Source of the DNA: Paroedura picta
Taxonomy: Eukaryota > Chordata > Lepidosauria > Squamata > Gekkonidae
NCBI RefSeq assembly: GCF_049243985.1
Contig: NC_135369.1
Coordinates: forward strand, 24,722,765 to 24,786,764
Reading direction: 5' to 3'
DNA length: 64,000 bases
Position 1 is the stretch's first letter, and each line of letters opens with the position of its first letter. The notes beneath the pieces were generated by a model. It searched no databases, had not been told where the DNA came from, and worked only from the letters and a program-made list of their open reading frames with translations. A program made the translations under genes and the position numbers. This document shows, in pieces, positions 22,516 to 33,400 of this stretch.

Positions 22516-23429
22516 AGCCACGAAGTTCTACTGCTCTGCCACAGCAGATGATGGAGACCAGGCTGGTTCCTCCTTTTGGAACACCTCCTATTTAGCTTTC
22601 TCCAGGGGACAAAATGTGCTGAGGGTTGAGCAGACCGGATCCTTTCTCCCGTGGGATGCAGTTCCCACTGCAGCTGTGGGGCACGAGGGCAAGATGGTCA
22701 AAAGGATACTGCGGAAGTGGGGCCACAAATGCCGTCTGCACAGCTGCACGTCTCTGAGCCTGGAGTGGGAACGGAAGGAGGGACGGAAAGAAAGAGATGT
22801 CTTCTCTCTCTCTCTCTCTCTCTCAGCCCCCACTCCTGTTCTCAACAGAGACTTTGATGATAAAACAGAAAAACGAGCTACATTTCTTGTTCTAACATCC
22901 TGGCAAAGGCTGCCTTTCCTCTTTGGCGATCTGGGACTAGGCTGAGCAGGGTTCCCTGCACAAAGGGAAAGTGGGGAGAATCTGCTGAAAGGCAGGTAAC
23001 ATCACAGGGAGTCTGGCACAGTCTGGAATTCGGGCACCCCCCACATGCTGCCCTCAGCCCCCCCCCCCCCCCCGTGCTGAGTGTTTTGGTGCCTCCTCCT
23101 CATTTTGGAGGTCGCTTCATTGGAATCGTAACACGAGCAACTAGTCTGGTCCCTTGAGCAGCTGGGCTGATCCAGCAGAGGTCTGGCTGTACACAGTAGA
23201 CCCCACTGGCTAATGGCAGCTTTCCAACCTAAATTAGGGGAACCACGTGGCTTCAGCGGGGAACTCTTTCTCAAGGAACTCTATCAAGGCTTAATTGGAG
23301 CCAGAGCTTCACCAGGGCCGAGCAGCCAAGATTGTTTAGAGTGCTTTGGAAGTTATGAAGCACTTGTAAAATGCCTAACAGCACCGGGAGTCTAGAGGCA
23401 CCATAAGACTAACAAAGTAATGCATTCCA

Positions 23430-23590
23430 CTTCCAGTGGTCATGAGTCAGTATTTACTTGTCATGGGTTGTGTGTATAACATAGCCAGGAGATACGTTTG
23501 GGGGTGGTTTGCCATTGCCTGCCCCTGCGTCACAATCCTGTTGGAGGTTGCCCTTCCAACCCTGGCTTTGTTTCCGAGATCTGACAGGAC
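23430..23590 (-). repeat. 5S-rRNA-derived SINE fragment
   Basis: SINE body words (GGTGGTTTGCCATTGCCTGC) run to TTTCCGAGATCTGACAGGAC. Part of the 5S region is deleted. Confidence 0.6.
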
Positions 23591-23687
23591 CTGGGCCCAT
23601 TCCGCACACATAGGATAATGCACTTTCAGTTTGCTTTGGCAGCTGCAGTTTCCTGCACAGAACAGGAAAATCTACTTCTAAAGTGAA

Positions 23688-23772
23688 TCGTAGAATCATA
23701 GAAGATAGAGTTGGGAGGGACCTCCTGGGTCATCTAGTCCAACCCCCTGCACCATGCAGGACACTCACAACC
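23688..23772 (-). mobile_element. CR1 3' tail, antisense
   Basis: The words TCATCTAGTCCAACCCCCTG and CAGGACACTCACAACCCTAT define a CR1 subfamily that recurs at 37144, 37601 and 39419. Confidence 0.8.
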
Positions 23773-23775
23773 CTA

Positions 23776-23999
23776 TCAAAGGAGAGACTCCTTGGAGAAG
23801 AGCCTAATGCTGGGAACGATTGAGGGCAAAAGAAGAAGGGGATGATAGAGAATGAGGTGGCTGGATGGAGTCACTGAAGCAGTCGGTGCAAATTTAAATG
23901 GACTCCGGGGAATGGTGGAGGACAGGAAGGCCTGAAGGATCATTGTTCATGGGGTTGCGCAGGGTCGGACACGACTTTGCACTTAACAAAAACAACAGC
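23776..23999 (+). mobile_element. Bov-B LINE 3' fragment
   Basis: In sense orientation it encodes, with frame breaks, EKSLMLG...GGVTEAVGANLNGLRG-like text. It ends at TCGGACACGACTTTGCACTT, then an AAC repeat. Confidence 0.85.
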
Positions 24000-24127
24000 A
24001 CATTTTATTCAAGGTATGCGCTTTTGTGTGCCTGCACACTTCCTCAGATATAAAATGTGGCTGGTCTTAAAGGTGCCCCTGGACTCTAAATGTGTCCTCA
24101 TGTGGGTCTCTCATCTGAAAAAAGCCT

Positions 24128-24550
24128 TGTTGTTGTTAGGTGCTCTTCTCCAGGGAGTCCTTCCTTCTCATGAGGTGGCCAAAGTATTTGAGCTTCATCT
24201 TCAGGATCTAGCCTTCTAAGGAGCAGTCAGGGCTGATCTCCTCTAGGACTGACCGGTTTGTTCGCCTTGCAGTCCAAGGGACTCGCAAGAGTCTTCTCCA
24301 GCACCAGAGTTCAAAAGCCTCAATTCTTTGACGCTCGGCCTTCCTTATGGTCCAACTTTTGCAGCCATACATTGCAACTGGGAAGACCACAGCCTTGACT
24401 AGACGCACTTTTGTTGGCAGAGTGATGTCTCTGCTTTTTAGGACGGTGTCTAGATTTGCCATAGCTTTCCTCCCCAGCAGCAAGCGTCTTTAATTTCTTT
24501 GCTGCAGTCCCCATCTGCAGTGATCTTGGAGCCCAGGAAAATAAAATAAG
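24128..24550 (-). mobile_element. Bov-B LINE 3' fragment, internally deleted
   Basis: It has the same coding words as the copy at 8148 (ANLDTVLKSRDITLPTKVRL, YGCKSWTIRKAE). The last 150 bases before the tail are missing, because TTGTTGTTAGGTGC joins directly to CTCTTCTCCAGGGAG. Confidence 0.9.
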
Positions 24551-24786
24551 CCTACAGACAAGAATATTTAACATATCTAGGCTGCAATAATGCCATCAAT
24601 GTCCCACACATACAAAAAAAAATTGGGAGTTGGCAGGGAACTTTGGACCTGCATGAATTAGAATTTCCTTTGTGTAGGCTGACTTCAAAAAAAATGTCTG
24701 TACTGAATGTCTGGGGAACCTGAGGTGAAATGTGTATTTATAGTGGGAGGAAGATGGTCATGTCTGTCCTAAGATTCTAACACTGT

Positions 24787-24900
24787 GCTTGCCAATATCC
24801 AGGTGGGACCTGGAGATCTCCCAGAATTGCAAGTGATCTCTAGGCCAGAGAGGTCAGTTCCCTCAGAGAAAATGACTGCTTTGGATGGCAGACTTTATGG
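24787..24900 (+). repeat. 'TTGCCAAC' family copy, right part displaced
   Basis: TTGCCAATATCCAGGTGGGA runs to GCAGACTTTATGG, where a half MITE has inserted. The family sequence resumes for only a few bases (CAT) before another element. Confidence 0.65.
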
Positions 24901-24971
24901 CAGGGGTAGTCAAACTGCGGCCCTCCAGATGTCCATGGACTACAATTCCCATGAGCCCCTGCCAGCATTTG
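24901..24971. mobile_element. Half-length hAT MITE with perfect target duplication
   Basis: The left arm and loop are present and the right arm is absent. CTTTATGG flanks the copy on both sides (24893-24900, 24972-24979). Confidence 0.8.
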
Positions 24972-24983
24972 CTTTATGGCATG

Positions 24984-25245
24984 ACTAGTTTCAAAGCCCC
25001 TTTATAAAAAGGGGTTTTGAAAGGCGCGTGAGTCCGGCAGGGAGGGAACCCCCAGCTTCGCGCGACTGCCCTGGGAATCGGAGGGACCAATTGGCAGGCG
25101 CTTCGCGCCTGCCGATTGGTCCCTCCGATTGTCTGTCGTGAGGAAGGGTCCAACCCGGACCCTTCCTCATCACGGACAAAGCCCACCTCGAGGGGGCTTA
25201 ACGAATTATTTAGTCCGTGGCGCCCGTGGCGCCACGGGCTGTTTA
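24984..25245 (+). mobile_element. GC-rich multi-hairpin element, copy A
   Basis: The sequence is a series of hairpins: 24989-25022 (AT-rich tip), 25032-25075 (weak), 25078-25128 (stem of about 23 bp around TTCG), 25140-25168 and 25216-25236. Linkers such as ATCACGGACAAAGCCC and TTATTTAGTCCG are shared with the inverted copy at 41481-41841. The stems differ in sequence. No open frame of interest is present. Confidence 0.7.
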
Positions 25246-25929
25246 AAGATGCCCTGCTGTTATCCCTCCCCAGGCTCCACACCAGTTCTCCAGGGATGTC
25301 CTAACCCAGACTTGTCAATCCTAGCTAAGACTGCGCAGAACAAAGCTAGAAAGGAAAAGATCCCCATTTAAAAACAAACTCAGTTGTGCCTTGTGCTGGA
25401 GAGCGGTGCTGAAACAAATCCGGAGACAGCCTCTGACAGATCTTGGCCAAAGACTCCTTTACTGTCCCTGGCTTGTCTGGCAGAGTCAGCATCTTTGGGA
25501 GTTGTTTGCTAATTCATCCACATGTGGGGTCCTGCCCCCTCCCCGCCTTTTCCCCGCCAGGAAAGCAAAGATTTAGGCAATGGGCTAAATTGAATTTTTT
25601 TTTTAAAATGTTACCGTTTCTCCTCAGGATTTCCCCACACGCTGAGGGTTGGGGGCCGGCAGGGGCAGAGTGGCTTCTTCCATTACCAGGAAAGTTCTTG
25701 GTCGGCCACTGGCGAGTGTGTTGGGGCCCAGTGGTGCTGGCAGTGCTCAGACTTGGCTGTGGTGATGATGACAAGCGCAGACAGTGCACAGCCAGACCTG
25801 TGCCTGTGGCAGCAGGCCACGGCCAAACCAAGCTGTCTCTCTGGTACTGGCTGTTCTTGGCCTACCTTTCTCTGGGGCTGTTTTAATGTCCCAGACTGCT
25901 GGGGGTGGGCTTCTATCAGATGTATATTA

Positions 25930-26117
25930 GAATTACCAACTCTGGGTTAGGAAATTTGGGGGGGGGAGAGGTGGAGGCCTAAGAGAGCAGGGCTTGGAGA
26001 GAGGCATCAGTGGGATACAATTTTTTGAAGTCCATCTTGCAAAACAGATGTTTTGTTCTGGTCAACTGATCTCCGTTGCCAGGAGATCGTTTGTAATCCT
26101 AGGAGATCCCCAGCAAC
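25930..26117 (-). repeat. 'TTGCCAAC' family copy
   Basis: It begins TTACCAACTCTGGGTTAGG and contains CTGATCTCCGTTGCCAGGAG. It is diverged. Confidence 0.6.
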
Positions 26118-26204
26118 CTTAATTATATACTGTGCCCCAACAGCGCATTCAAGGCCACTGAAGGCATCATATATATGAGATGTTGGTTGCTAGTTTTTGG
26201 TACC

Positions 26205-26395
26205 CTGCTTTGTACTACCTGAAATTGTCCCTAAATGGCTTCCAGTCACCTTCCCTTCCTCTCCCCACAACAGACAACACCCTGTGAGGTGGGTGGGTCT
26301 GAGAGAGCTCTGAGAGAACTGTGACTGGCCCAAAGTCACCCAGCTGACTGAATGTGGAGGAGGAGCGGGGAATCAAGCCTGGCTCTCCAGATTAC
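26205..26395 (-). mobile_element. Sauria SINE fragment, antisense
   Basis: The body (CACAACAGACAACACCCTGT) runs to the B-box complement (GGGGAATCAAGCCTGGCTCT). The tail is eroded. Confidence 0.75.
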
Positions 26396-26449
26396 ATTAG
26401 AAGCAGAAAACCACGGAGGCAGTGGGGGGCTTGGGTGACCAGTGGGTTA

Positions 26450-26740
26450 AAACGATTACTAAAAGATGGTAGGGAAATGGCAGAGAAACGGAAGGCATTT
26501 TGCGGCCTCTGCCTTTACTGTAGCAAGCAGGAGGAGCCTGCCCACTCCAGAACTTCAGAAGGGGTGTCAAAAGACCCAAGTTGGATTGAGGGGATGGGAG
26601 AGGAGGTCCCACAGTGGATGGACAAATTAAAAAACGACCGATCACCAGACTGCATACAACCAAGAGCTCTGAAAGAACTCAAAAATGATCTTGTGGATCC
26701 CCTGACAAAAATAAGCAATCTATCACTAAAATCCGCCTCT
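26450..26740 (+). mobile_element. CR1 LINE internal fragment
   Basis: The frame includes WMDKLKNDRSPDCIQPRALK and ELKNDLVDPLTKISNLSLKS. This matches the reverse transcriptase start of CR1 (consensus ...KSPGPDGIHPRVLKEL...). It is isolated from any 3' end. Confidence 0.7.
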
Positions 26741-26999
26741 GCGTGGTGGTCGGCAACCTCAGCAAGGTTAAGAGGTAAAAGTATTGGGCGGGGGGCCTGC
26801 TGCAGAGCTCAGTGGCCCAGCCAGGGGAGCAGGCTGCTGAGGACAGAACAGCACCTGCAGCACCTCCGAGGGCAAACACCACCATCATCCCTCCCCCCAT
26901 TCTCCAGAGTAGCGAGACTTACCGTGGGCAGCCCACTCTTCTCCTGCCCGGCTGGAAGTGGCAGTAAGGAGAGGGAGGGCAGGAAAGCTACATGCAGAC

Positions 27000-27240
27000 A
27001 GGTGCAGGACTGGATGAACATATGAAGCAGAGGTCCATCAGTGGCTATTAGTCACAAGACCTAGATGGAGCATTTTTTTCTGGGGCAGTGATGCTCTGTA
27101 TTCTTGGTGCTTGGGGGGGCAACAACAGGACTCCTGGCTGTTGGGCCTCGTGGTGGCACTGGGGATTGGTCACGGTGTTACACAGAGTGTTGGGCTGGAT
27201 GGGACATTGGCCTGACCCAACAGGGCTTCTCTTATGACGT
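27000..27240 (+). repeat. CR1-like 3' repeat ('CCATCAGTGGCTATTAG')
   Basis: AGGTCCATCAGTGGCTATTA at the left and GGGCTGGATGGGACATTGGC with CAACAGGGCTTCTCTTATGA at the right are typical of an amniote LINE-tail repeat. A related fragment lies at 42290-42420. Confidence 0.5.
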
Positions 27241-27367
27241 TGCGTTCTCAGCCTCTGTGGTGTGTAGGCGGTCTTAGCTCTACAGCCTCACCATGCCTTC
27301 AAGATGATGGCGTGTATTTAGAGACATGAAAGCATAACTGTAGCTGTTGACCTTGCTGAGGTTGCCT

Positions 27368-27653
27368 TAACCAGTTTGGTGTAGTGGTTAGGAGTGCGGA
27401 CTTCTAATCTGGCATGCCGGGTTCGATTCTGCACTCCCCCACATGCAACCAGCTGGGTGACCTTGGGCTCACCACGGCTCTGATAAAACTGTTCTGACCA
27501 AGCAGTGATATCAGGACTCTCTCAGCCTCACCTACCCCACAGGGTGTCTGTTGTGGGGAGAGGAATGGGAAGGCAACTGTAAGCCGCTTTGAGCCTCCTT
27601 CGGGTAGGGAAAAGCGGCATATAAGAACCAACTCTTCTTCTTCTTCTTCTTCT
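27368..27653 (+). mobile_element. Sauria SINE, full length
   Basis: Head, B box (GGGTTCGATTC), body and TATAAGAACCAACTCTTC tail with CTT repeats are all present with little divergence. Confidence 0.95.
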
Positions 27654-27744
27654 TAAAGAACTGAAATCAGTGCTATTACACCACTGTAGATGGGCACCAT
27701 TTTTCTCCTGATTAATAATGGCATGCCGTCAACTTGCCAGTGGG

Positions 27745-27880
27745 TGAATCAAGGAAAGAGATGAACAAGTGTTTTGCCCATCCTTTCCTCTGCATAGCAG
27801 CCCCTTCTTGGCCTCTCATCCAAGTACTAACCGTGGCTGAACAAGTTTAACTTCCAAGTTCTGTGGGGATTGGGCTGGCC
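27745..27880 (-). repeat. 5S-rRNA-derived SINE fragment
   Basis: In antisense, CTCTCATCCAAGTACTAACC and TTCCAAGTTCTGTGGGGATT match the 5S-like part. Confidence 0.6.
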
Positions 27881-28464
27881 TGGGCCATTCAGGGCACTAT
27901 TTCTCTTCTAATCCTAGGTAATAGTCCTGGCATCTTGACACTATAGCACTAAGGGGCTCCAACTAGGAACAACATTTTGGAGATAAACCTATGCTGACAT
28001 TTGTAAACAGAAGGGGATTCATCAGCATGATGGAACAAAGCCTCCTGTCCAGCCAGGAAGATCAGAGTTAAATGCTTTCAGAAGCACAATATTCACTCAT
28101 ACCCTGAATCCTTTGCTGTAACCTCACATGCCAGAACAGCAACAACCGAATTGCAGAAAATTGCCCACAATTTTATTCCATCAGACATTTAGCCAGTCTT
28201 CTGGAAGCTGTGCACTGCCCCCCTCTGCTCCAGTGGATCTCACAACCCATCACATCAATACCGCAATGCTGCCTAATGGGAGAAATTAAAATTATATTTC
28301 ATATTATTTTAAATTTAAAAGCCGGTGCACAAGAGCAGCCCTACCTGTGCCAAGGTGATGGGAGGCCAGAGGCACTATGCAAGACAGAAGGGCAGGAGGT
28401 CCTCAGAACAGGTTCCCTGGTCCCAATCTAGCAGGAAGTGGATAAGAATTGTGCAAGAGCACAG

Positions 28465-28467
<3 letters not shown>

Positions 28468-28501
<34 letters not shown>
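28468..28501. repeat. (GT)n microsatellite
   Basis: About 17 uninterrupted TG units. Confidence 0.95.
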
Positions 28502-28503
<2 letters not shown>

Positions 28504-28690
28504 GTGCTATCAAGTAGCTTCCAACCCATGTTAACCTTATGAATGAATGACCTCTAAAACGCCACATCATTAACAGCCTTGCTTAAGTCTTGCAAACCGA
28601 GGGCCGGCCAGGGCTTCCTTGATTGAGTCCACATCCATTTCATGTTGGGTCCTTTCTTGCTGCCTTCAACTATTCCTAGCATTAGTGTTT
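28502..28690 (-). mobile_element. RTE-like LINE fragment, antisense
   Basis: It shares AAGTCTTGCAAACCGAGGG-type text and CATTTCATGTTGGGTCCTTT with the fragment at 13851. Confidence 0.5.
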
Positions 28691-28765
28691 GTTTGTTTGT
28701 TTTTTGTGATTCTTGTTTTCTTGTAATGTGCCCCTAGTACAAAAGCTTTAGTCATTGTAATTTTT

Positions 28766-28972
28766 AGCTGTGGTTGGGGAAATACCTGGAGACTCTGCAG
28801 GTACAGGAATGGGCAGGATTTGGGGCAGGGAGGGACCTCAATGGAGTCCAATGCTATGGAGTCCACCCTCCAAAGCAACCATTTTCTCCAGGGGAACTGA
28901 TCTCTGCCACCTGGAGATGAGCTATAAAACTGGGGGATCCCCAGGTCCCACCTGTGGACTGGCACCCCTAGG
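28766..28972 (-). repeat. 'TTGCCAAC' family copy
   Basis: The middle words GGAGTCCACCCTCCAAAGCA and CATTTTCTCCAGGGGAACTG are well preserved. It ends CCCACCTGTGGACTGGCACC. Confidence 0.7.
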
Positions 28973-29972
28973 ATCATTCAACCTTGAATTGGAGCATTTC
29001 TCTGCAGGTTGTGCCCCTTATAAATTAGGTGAGTTGGGGAGTTTTGCTTGGATCTTCTGCCAGTGGCATCAAGCTGCACTAAGGTCTCCCCACCTCAACA
29101 AACAACCTCCCAATCTGTTAAATGTAAATCAAAGGTGCAAATCAGTCAATTACAAGATATCTAATGTGATCAAAGCAACAGCATCTATATGCAGGTTTAT
29201 GCTTTTCCCCACATAGAATGCTACCGTGTTTAAAAATGCCCATGAGGCACTCTAGTCAGGCCATGGACACACTGTCCAAATTGCAACAGAGATCTGAGGT
29301 TCTAGCCATCGTTTTAGCAGGGCAGGGCACAACCAAGCTATAAACCAGATGGGGTGGTGCTGCCCTCTGCTGACAGGATCGCAACATTCCAGTGAAACTG
29401 GGATTTTGCAGGGGAGAGCTCTGAAAGCCCCATATGAATGGGAGCTGTAGAGCTGGAGCAAAAGGAATTTCACTCTTTCCCCTTTTCAAATGCCCCCTCT
29501 AGGCTACCTTACAACCTAGCTGGGTGTGGGGAAGATGCCAATCCCCCCCACACTTGGGTTTAAAGCAGTGAGGGTGGGATGGATACACCATTGAGAAAAA
29601 TGGAGCAGGGAGAAGAGTTAAAAAGCTCTTCCCAGCACAGCAGACCCTTCTCCATATCAGACCCCTTGAGGGTGTTTTTGGAACCCAAAGTACACATTTG
29701 GAATTCCAGTCAGCAAAGGCCTGAAGATTGATGTATTATAAATTCAAGATGGGGATCTAGCCATAAATCTGCAACTCTGTTTGCCCACCTTTTTCCTGAA
29801 CTGTTTTGAATGCCAATAAGAGTGGGAGAGGAACCACCAAAAAGCTTGAAAAAAAGAGCCACCTTTGGGAGACCTGAGGCAGTTTGCCTGGGAGAGAGCC
29901 TCTTCTTCCCTCTTTTCCCTGCAAACTCGACAGGAAACAATACCCTTCTTCAGAGACATGGAAAAATGCCAT

Positions 29973-29973
<1 letters not shown>
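28973..29973. other. No gene or clear repeat recognised
   Basis: Unique-looking sequence downstream of the PMT 3' end. I found no open frame with a recognisable domain. Confidence 0.35.
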
Positions 29974-30056
<83 letters not shown>

Positions 30057-30131
30057 ATATGAAAGAAAGAAAGAAAGAATATGAAATAATATGAAATAAT
30101 ATGAAATGAACAATTACAGAAAGAAAGAAAG
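29974..30131. repeat. (GAAA)n microsatellite with interruptions
   Basis: An AAGA tetranucleotide array runs 29974-30057, followed by degenerate ATATGAAA-type units. It lies about 240 bases past the PMT stop codon, so it may fall in the 3' UTR. No AATAAA lies clearly between them. Confidence 0.9.
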
Positions 30132-30369
30132 CATTCTGGTTCTCCAGAGACATTTGGAATCAATCAATGCCAAATCCGCCACATTAAAGGCCAGCACAAG
30201 CCCATACTTGGCACACATATCTTCCAAGCCTCTGTACCTAGGATCCAGCCCTGAAACCTGACCCAAGAACAGCAGGATGAAAAAAGAAAAGAGCAAACCC
30301 ATTTGTAATTGCTATTAAAGGCTAGACTGGTGGGAAGGATTGGGAGCTGGCTGGGACTCACTGGCCTGG

Positions 30370-30483
30370 CTACACCGGCTTCACTGCATAGAAAACCCCC
30401 CACCGTTGGTCCCCATCCGAACAACGTTCCAGCTTTTCTCTCCACCCAGAGGCCATGGCATCAAATTCGTCCTTGGAGAACTC
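30370..30483 (-). CDS. PMT: PMT last coding exon (residues 448-484 and stop)
   Basis: It follows a TCACACACTGCAG acceptor and reads [20 protein letters not shown], then [17 protein letters not shown] and TAG. The QRWG...YAxKP ending is characteristic of PMT C-termini. Confidence 0.95.
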   Translation of the reverse strand, partial: EFSKDEFDAMASGWREKLERCSDGDQRWGVFYAVKPV

Positions 30484-33400
30484 CTGCAGTGTGTGAGGGA
30501 TGGGGGTGCGGGAAGAAAAGACAGGCATTTTTCACACTACCTACCAGAAAGCAGGAAAACAATTTTTGTAGTGGCCCTGCAGTGTAGAGGAAATGAAGGA
30601 AAATGCCCCCATTCCTACCCCAGGTGGAAGAGAAAGACACCTCAAAGCAGGGGTAGTCAACCTGTGGCCCTTCAGATGTTCATGGACTACAATTCCCATG
30701 AACCCCTGCTGGCAGGGGCTCATGGGAATTGTAGTCCATGAACATCTGGAGGGCCACAGGTTGACTACCCCTGCCTCAAAGCAAAAGATGACTCTGATAA
30801 TTTGGGGAACAGTTACTTCACATCTGCGTTCCTTTGCTTTGGGTTCCTATCTAAGAGGAGAGGCAGTTGAAGGAGTGCTTGGTTGCCTGGCAACCACTGA
30901 CAAACTTCTTCCTTATCTGGCCCCAGCAAAACTGCCGAGCGACCCATAACTTGCAAACTGCAGCCCAGAGTGGTTTAATTGTTTGATGTATGGGCTCATG
31001 GCAGTTTCCAGATTGGGAGAGTGGGGACTGTGCCACAGAGGGGTGCTCTAGCTTCATCCCTATCCCACCTTCCCCCCCCCCCCCCAAGCTGACCTGAATG
31101 AAACTCTCCTGACTTCTCTCCAGTTCTTGCAGCTCTTGGGCTAGCGCTGACACCATCCGCTCTGTGTGGTCCAAGGACTGGACACTTTTGAATCCAACTT
31201 TCTGTAGCACCTGTGGCAATTGGGCAGGGAGAAGGGTGTTAGCAGGAGATGTGAAAGAGGAACCTCAGACCACCCCCTTTGCAAAAACTGCCTCATGGCT
31301 CTGCAACCTACTTTTACAGCCATTTCCTCTACCCCTTAATTTATTTTGGTAAAAAATTTTTTACAGGGAAATGCCACTGCAAAGTGAGAAATCTGGTTCC
31401 TTTTTTCTGAAGATAATTATTGCTATGCTTGAGCTCCTGTAGTGTCTTTTCTACAATAGTTTAGGAAATGGCAGTTCCATTTAAAATGCAAAATCTGCAG
31501 GCTTTTCTGCATTATCATTTTCCTCACCTGTGTGTTCCTGCTGTTTTGGGGCTTATTTTTCTATTTTGCATATGTTTGGCTCCCCCTTGTGGTCGATTCA
31601 ATATCACATTGCTTTGGACTTTTCCATATTCTCATTTTCCTGGCTTGAATGTTCTTCTTTCAGGAGGTGGGAGGTGTTCTTATTCTGCATGTGTTTTGCA
31701 CCATTGAGGGATCAGTTCAATATTGCATCGGTTTATGTCTGGCATATCTCCCTGCAGATTTAGAATGCAGGATTTTATGCAAAATTTAAAAAGGGAATTG
31801 ATCTCTAGAGGGCACAAAACACATGCAGATCAGGAAACCAACCAACAAACAGGAACTTAAAAGCGAGGAAAATGAGAATGAGGAAAAGCCCTTTATGTCC
31901 AGCATAAAAATATGCATGCCAGACATAAAGAGCTGTAATATTGAACTAACCACTGGAGGAAACAAAACACATGCAGAACAGAAAAAACCCTCCAAAGCTA
32001 CAGGAATACATAAGCAAGGAAAATGAGAGTACAGAAAAGCCTTTTATTACCAGATCATTATATTATACAAGCTTTCGAATTGCATAGAACTCTTTTTCAG
32101 GCCAGATGAAGATTTCTGTAAAACTCAAAAGCTTGCCAGTTCCACCAACAAACTACAGACTGATAGGTTCTGCCCCCATTAGGGAAACGTAGGCATAGTC
32201 CACCAATGCATGTAGTTTCCCCAGTGGGGTAAATAGCAGCCCCCTGGGTCATTACAAATAGAGAAGGGGGGAGGCTTAATCACTTTTGTCCCAATCCAAA
32301 TGAGCCTTTGCTTGGGAATAAAGTTCCCAGCACATAAGTCATAATGCACGTGTCATGGATGCTTTAGGCTGATCCTGCGTTGATCAGGGGGTTGGACTAG
32401 ATGGCCTATATGGCCCCTTCCAACTCTATGATGCTGTGGTTGTGTGGACCCAGGGAGGATAATGTAATGTGTAGTTGGGACATTTTGCTTTTGGACCGTG
32501 ATCTCCCATAACCTGGCCCGACACCTCTAAAGCATCACACCACACCAGCTATCTGGCTATTCATAGATCCTGGCTAAGGATTCCTTCTCTGTAAATTTAA
32601 CCTGCATCAGTAGACTGTGGGGGTTCTGGGAGTAATAAAAAAAGGCCGTGTAAGAGAGTCTCTTTCAGACACACACAGAAGGACCTCCGGGAGTCCAAAA
32701 GGGTGTTCCAGGGACTCCACAGGAATAAGGCAGGGGGAATCCTTCTCACATGCATCCCAAATCTGGAGACAGGGGCCTTTCCTTCAGGAAACAAATTCAC
32801 TTCCCCTTCTTTTGAAGAGTAAGAATAAACTGCCCCCCGCCCCTCCCCAAATGGTTGCTCTTCCTGATTAATTGTGCACTATTAAAGTGTCCATTGTATT
32901 ATCATCTTGATTTTACTGCATGGTTGTCTGTGTTTGTGACTGCCTGGGCTAGCCTGACCTCAACACGTTGGAAGCTAAGTAGGGTCAGCCTTGGTTAGTA
33001 CTTGGAGGGGAGACCATCAATGAAGGCCAGAGTGACAAGGCAGGCAATGGCAAATCATCTATGAACGTCCCTTGCCTTGAACCCCCTACATCATGGCTGT
33101 AAGTTGGCTATGACTTGACGGCATTTTCCATCGCCGCTTCTGGGTTTTCAACCCATTTTCTGCACCGCTTACAGTAGGCCATGGCTACGTTTTTTGTTTG
33201 CACCATTTTCTAATTCTGCAATCTTAGACCTAGTGCAATGTTGTTGTTAGGTGCAAAGTCATGTCCGACCCATCGTGACCCCATGGACAATGATCCTCCA
33301 GGCCTTCCTGTCCTCTACCATTCCCCAGAGTCCATTGCAATGTTATGCTTTCCAATTGCTTTTTTAATGCATATTTTGTTATCCACTTTGAGTCTCAGCG

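Noticed and set aside
26354-27025. 223-codon plus-strand frame as a host gene
   Set aside because: It joins a Sauria SINE edge, a CR1 reverse-transcriptase fragment and unrelated sequence; the only recognisable part is CR1.
29744-30163. Open frames with long SFFL repeats on the minus strand
   Set aside because: They are translations of the (GAAA)n microsatellite.
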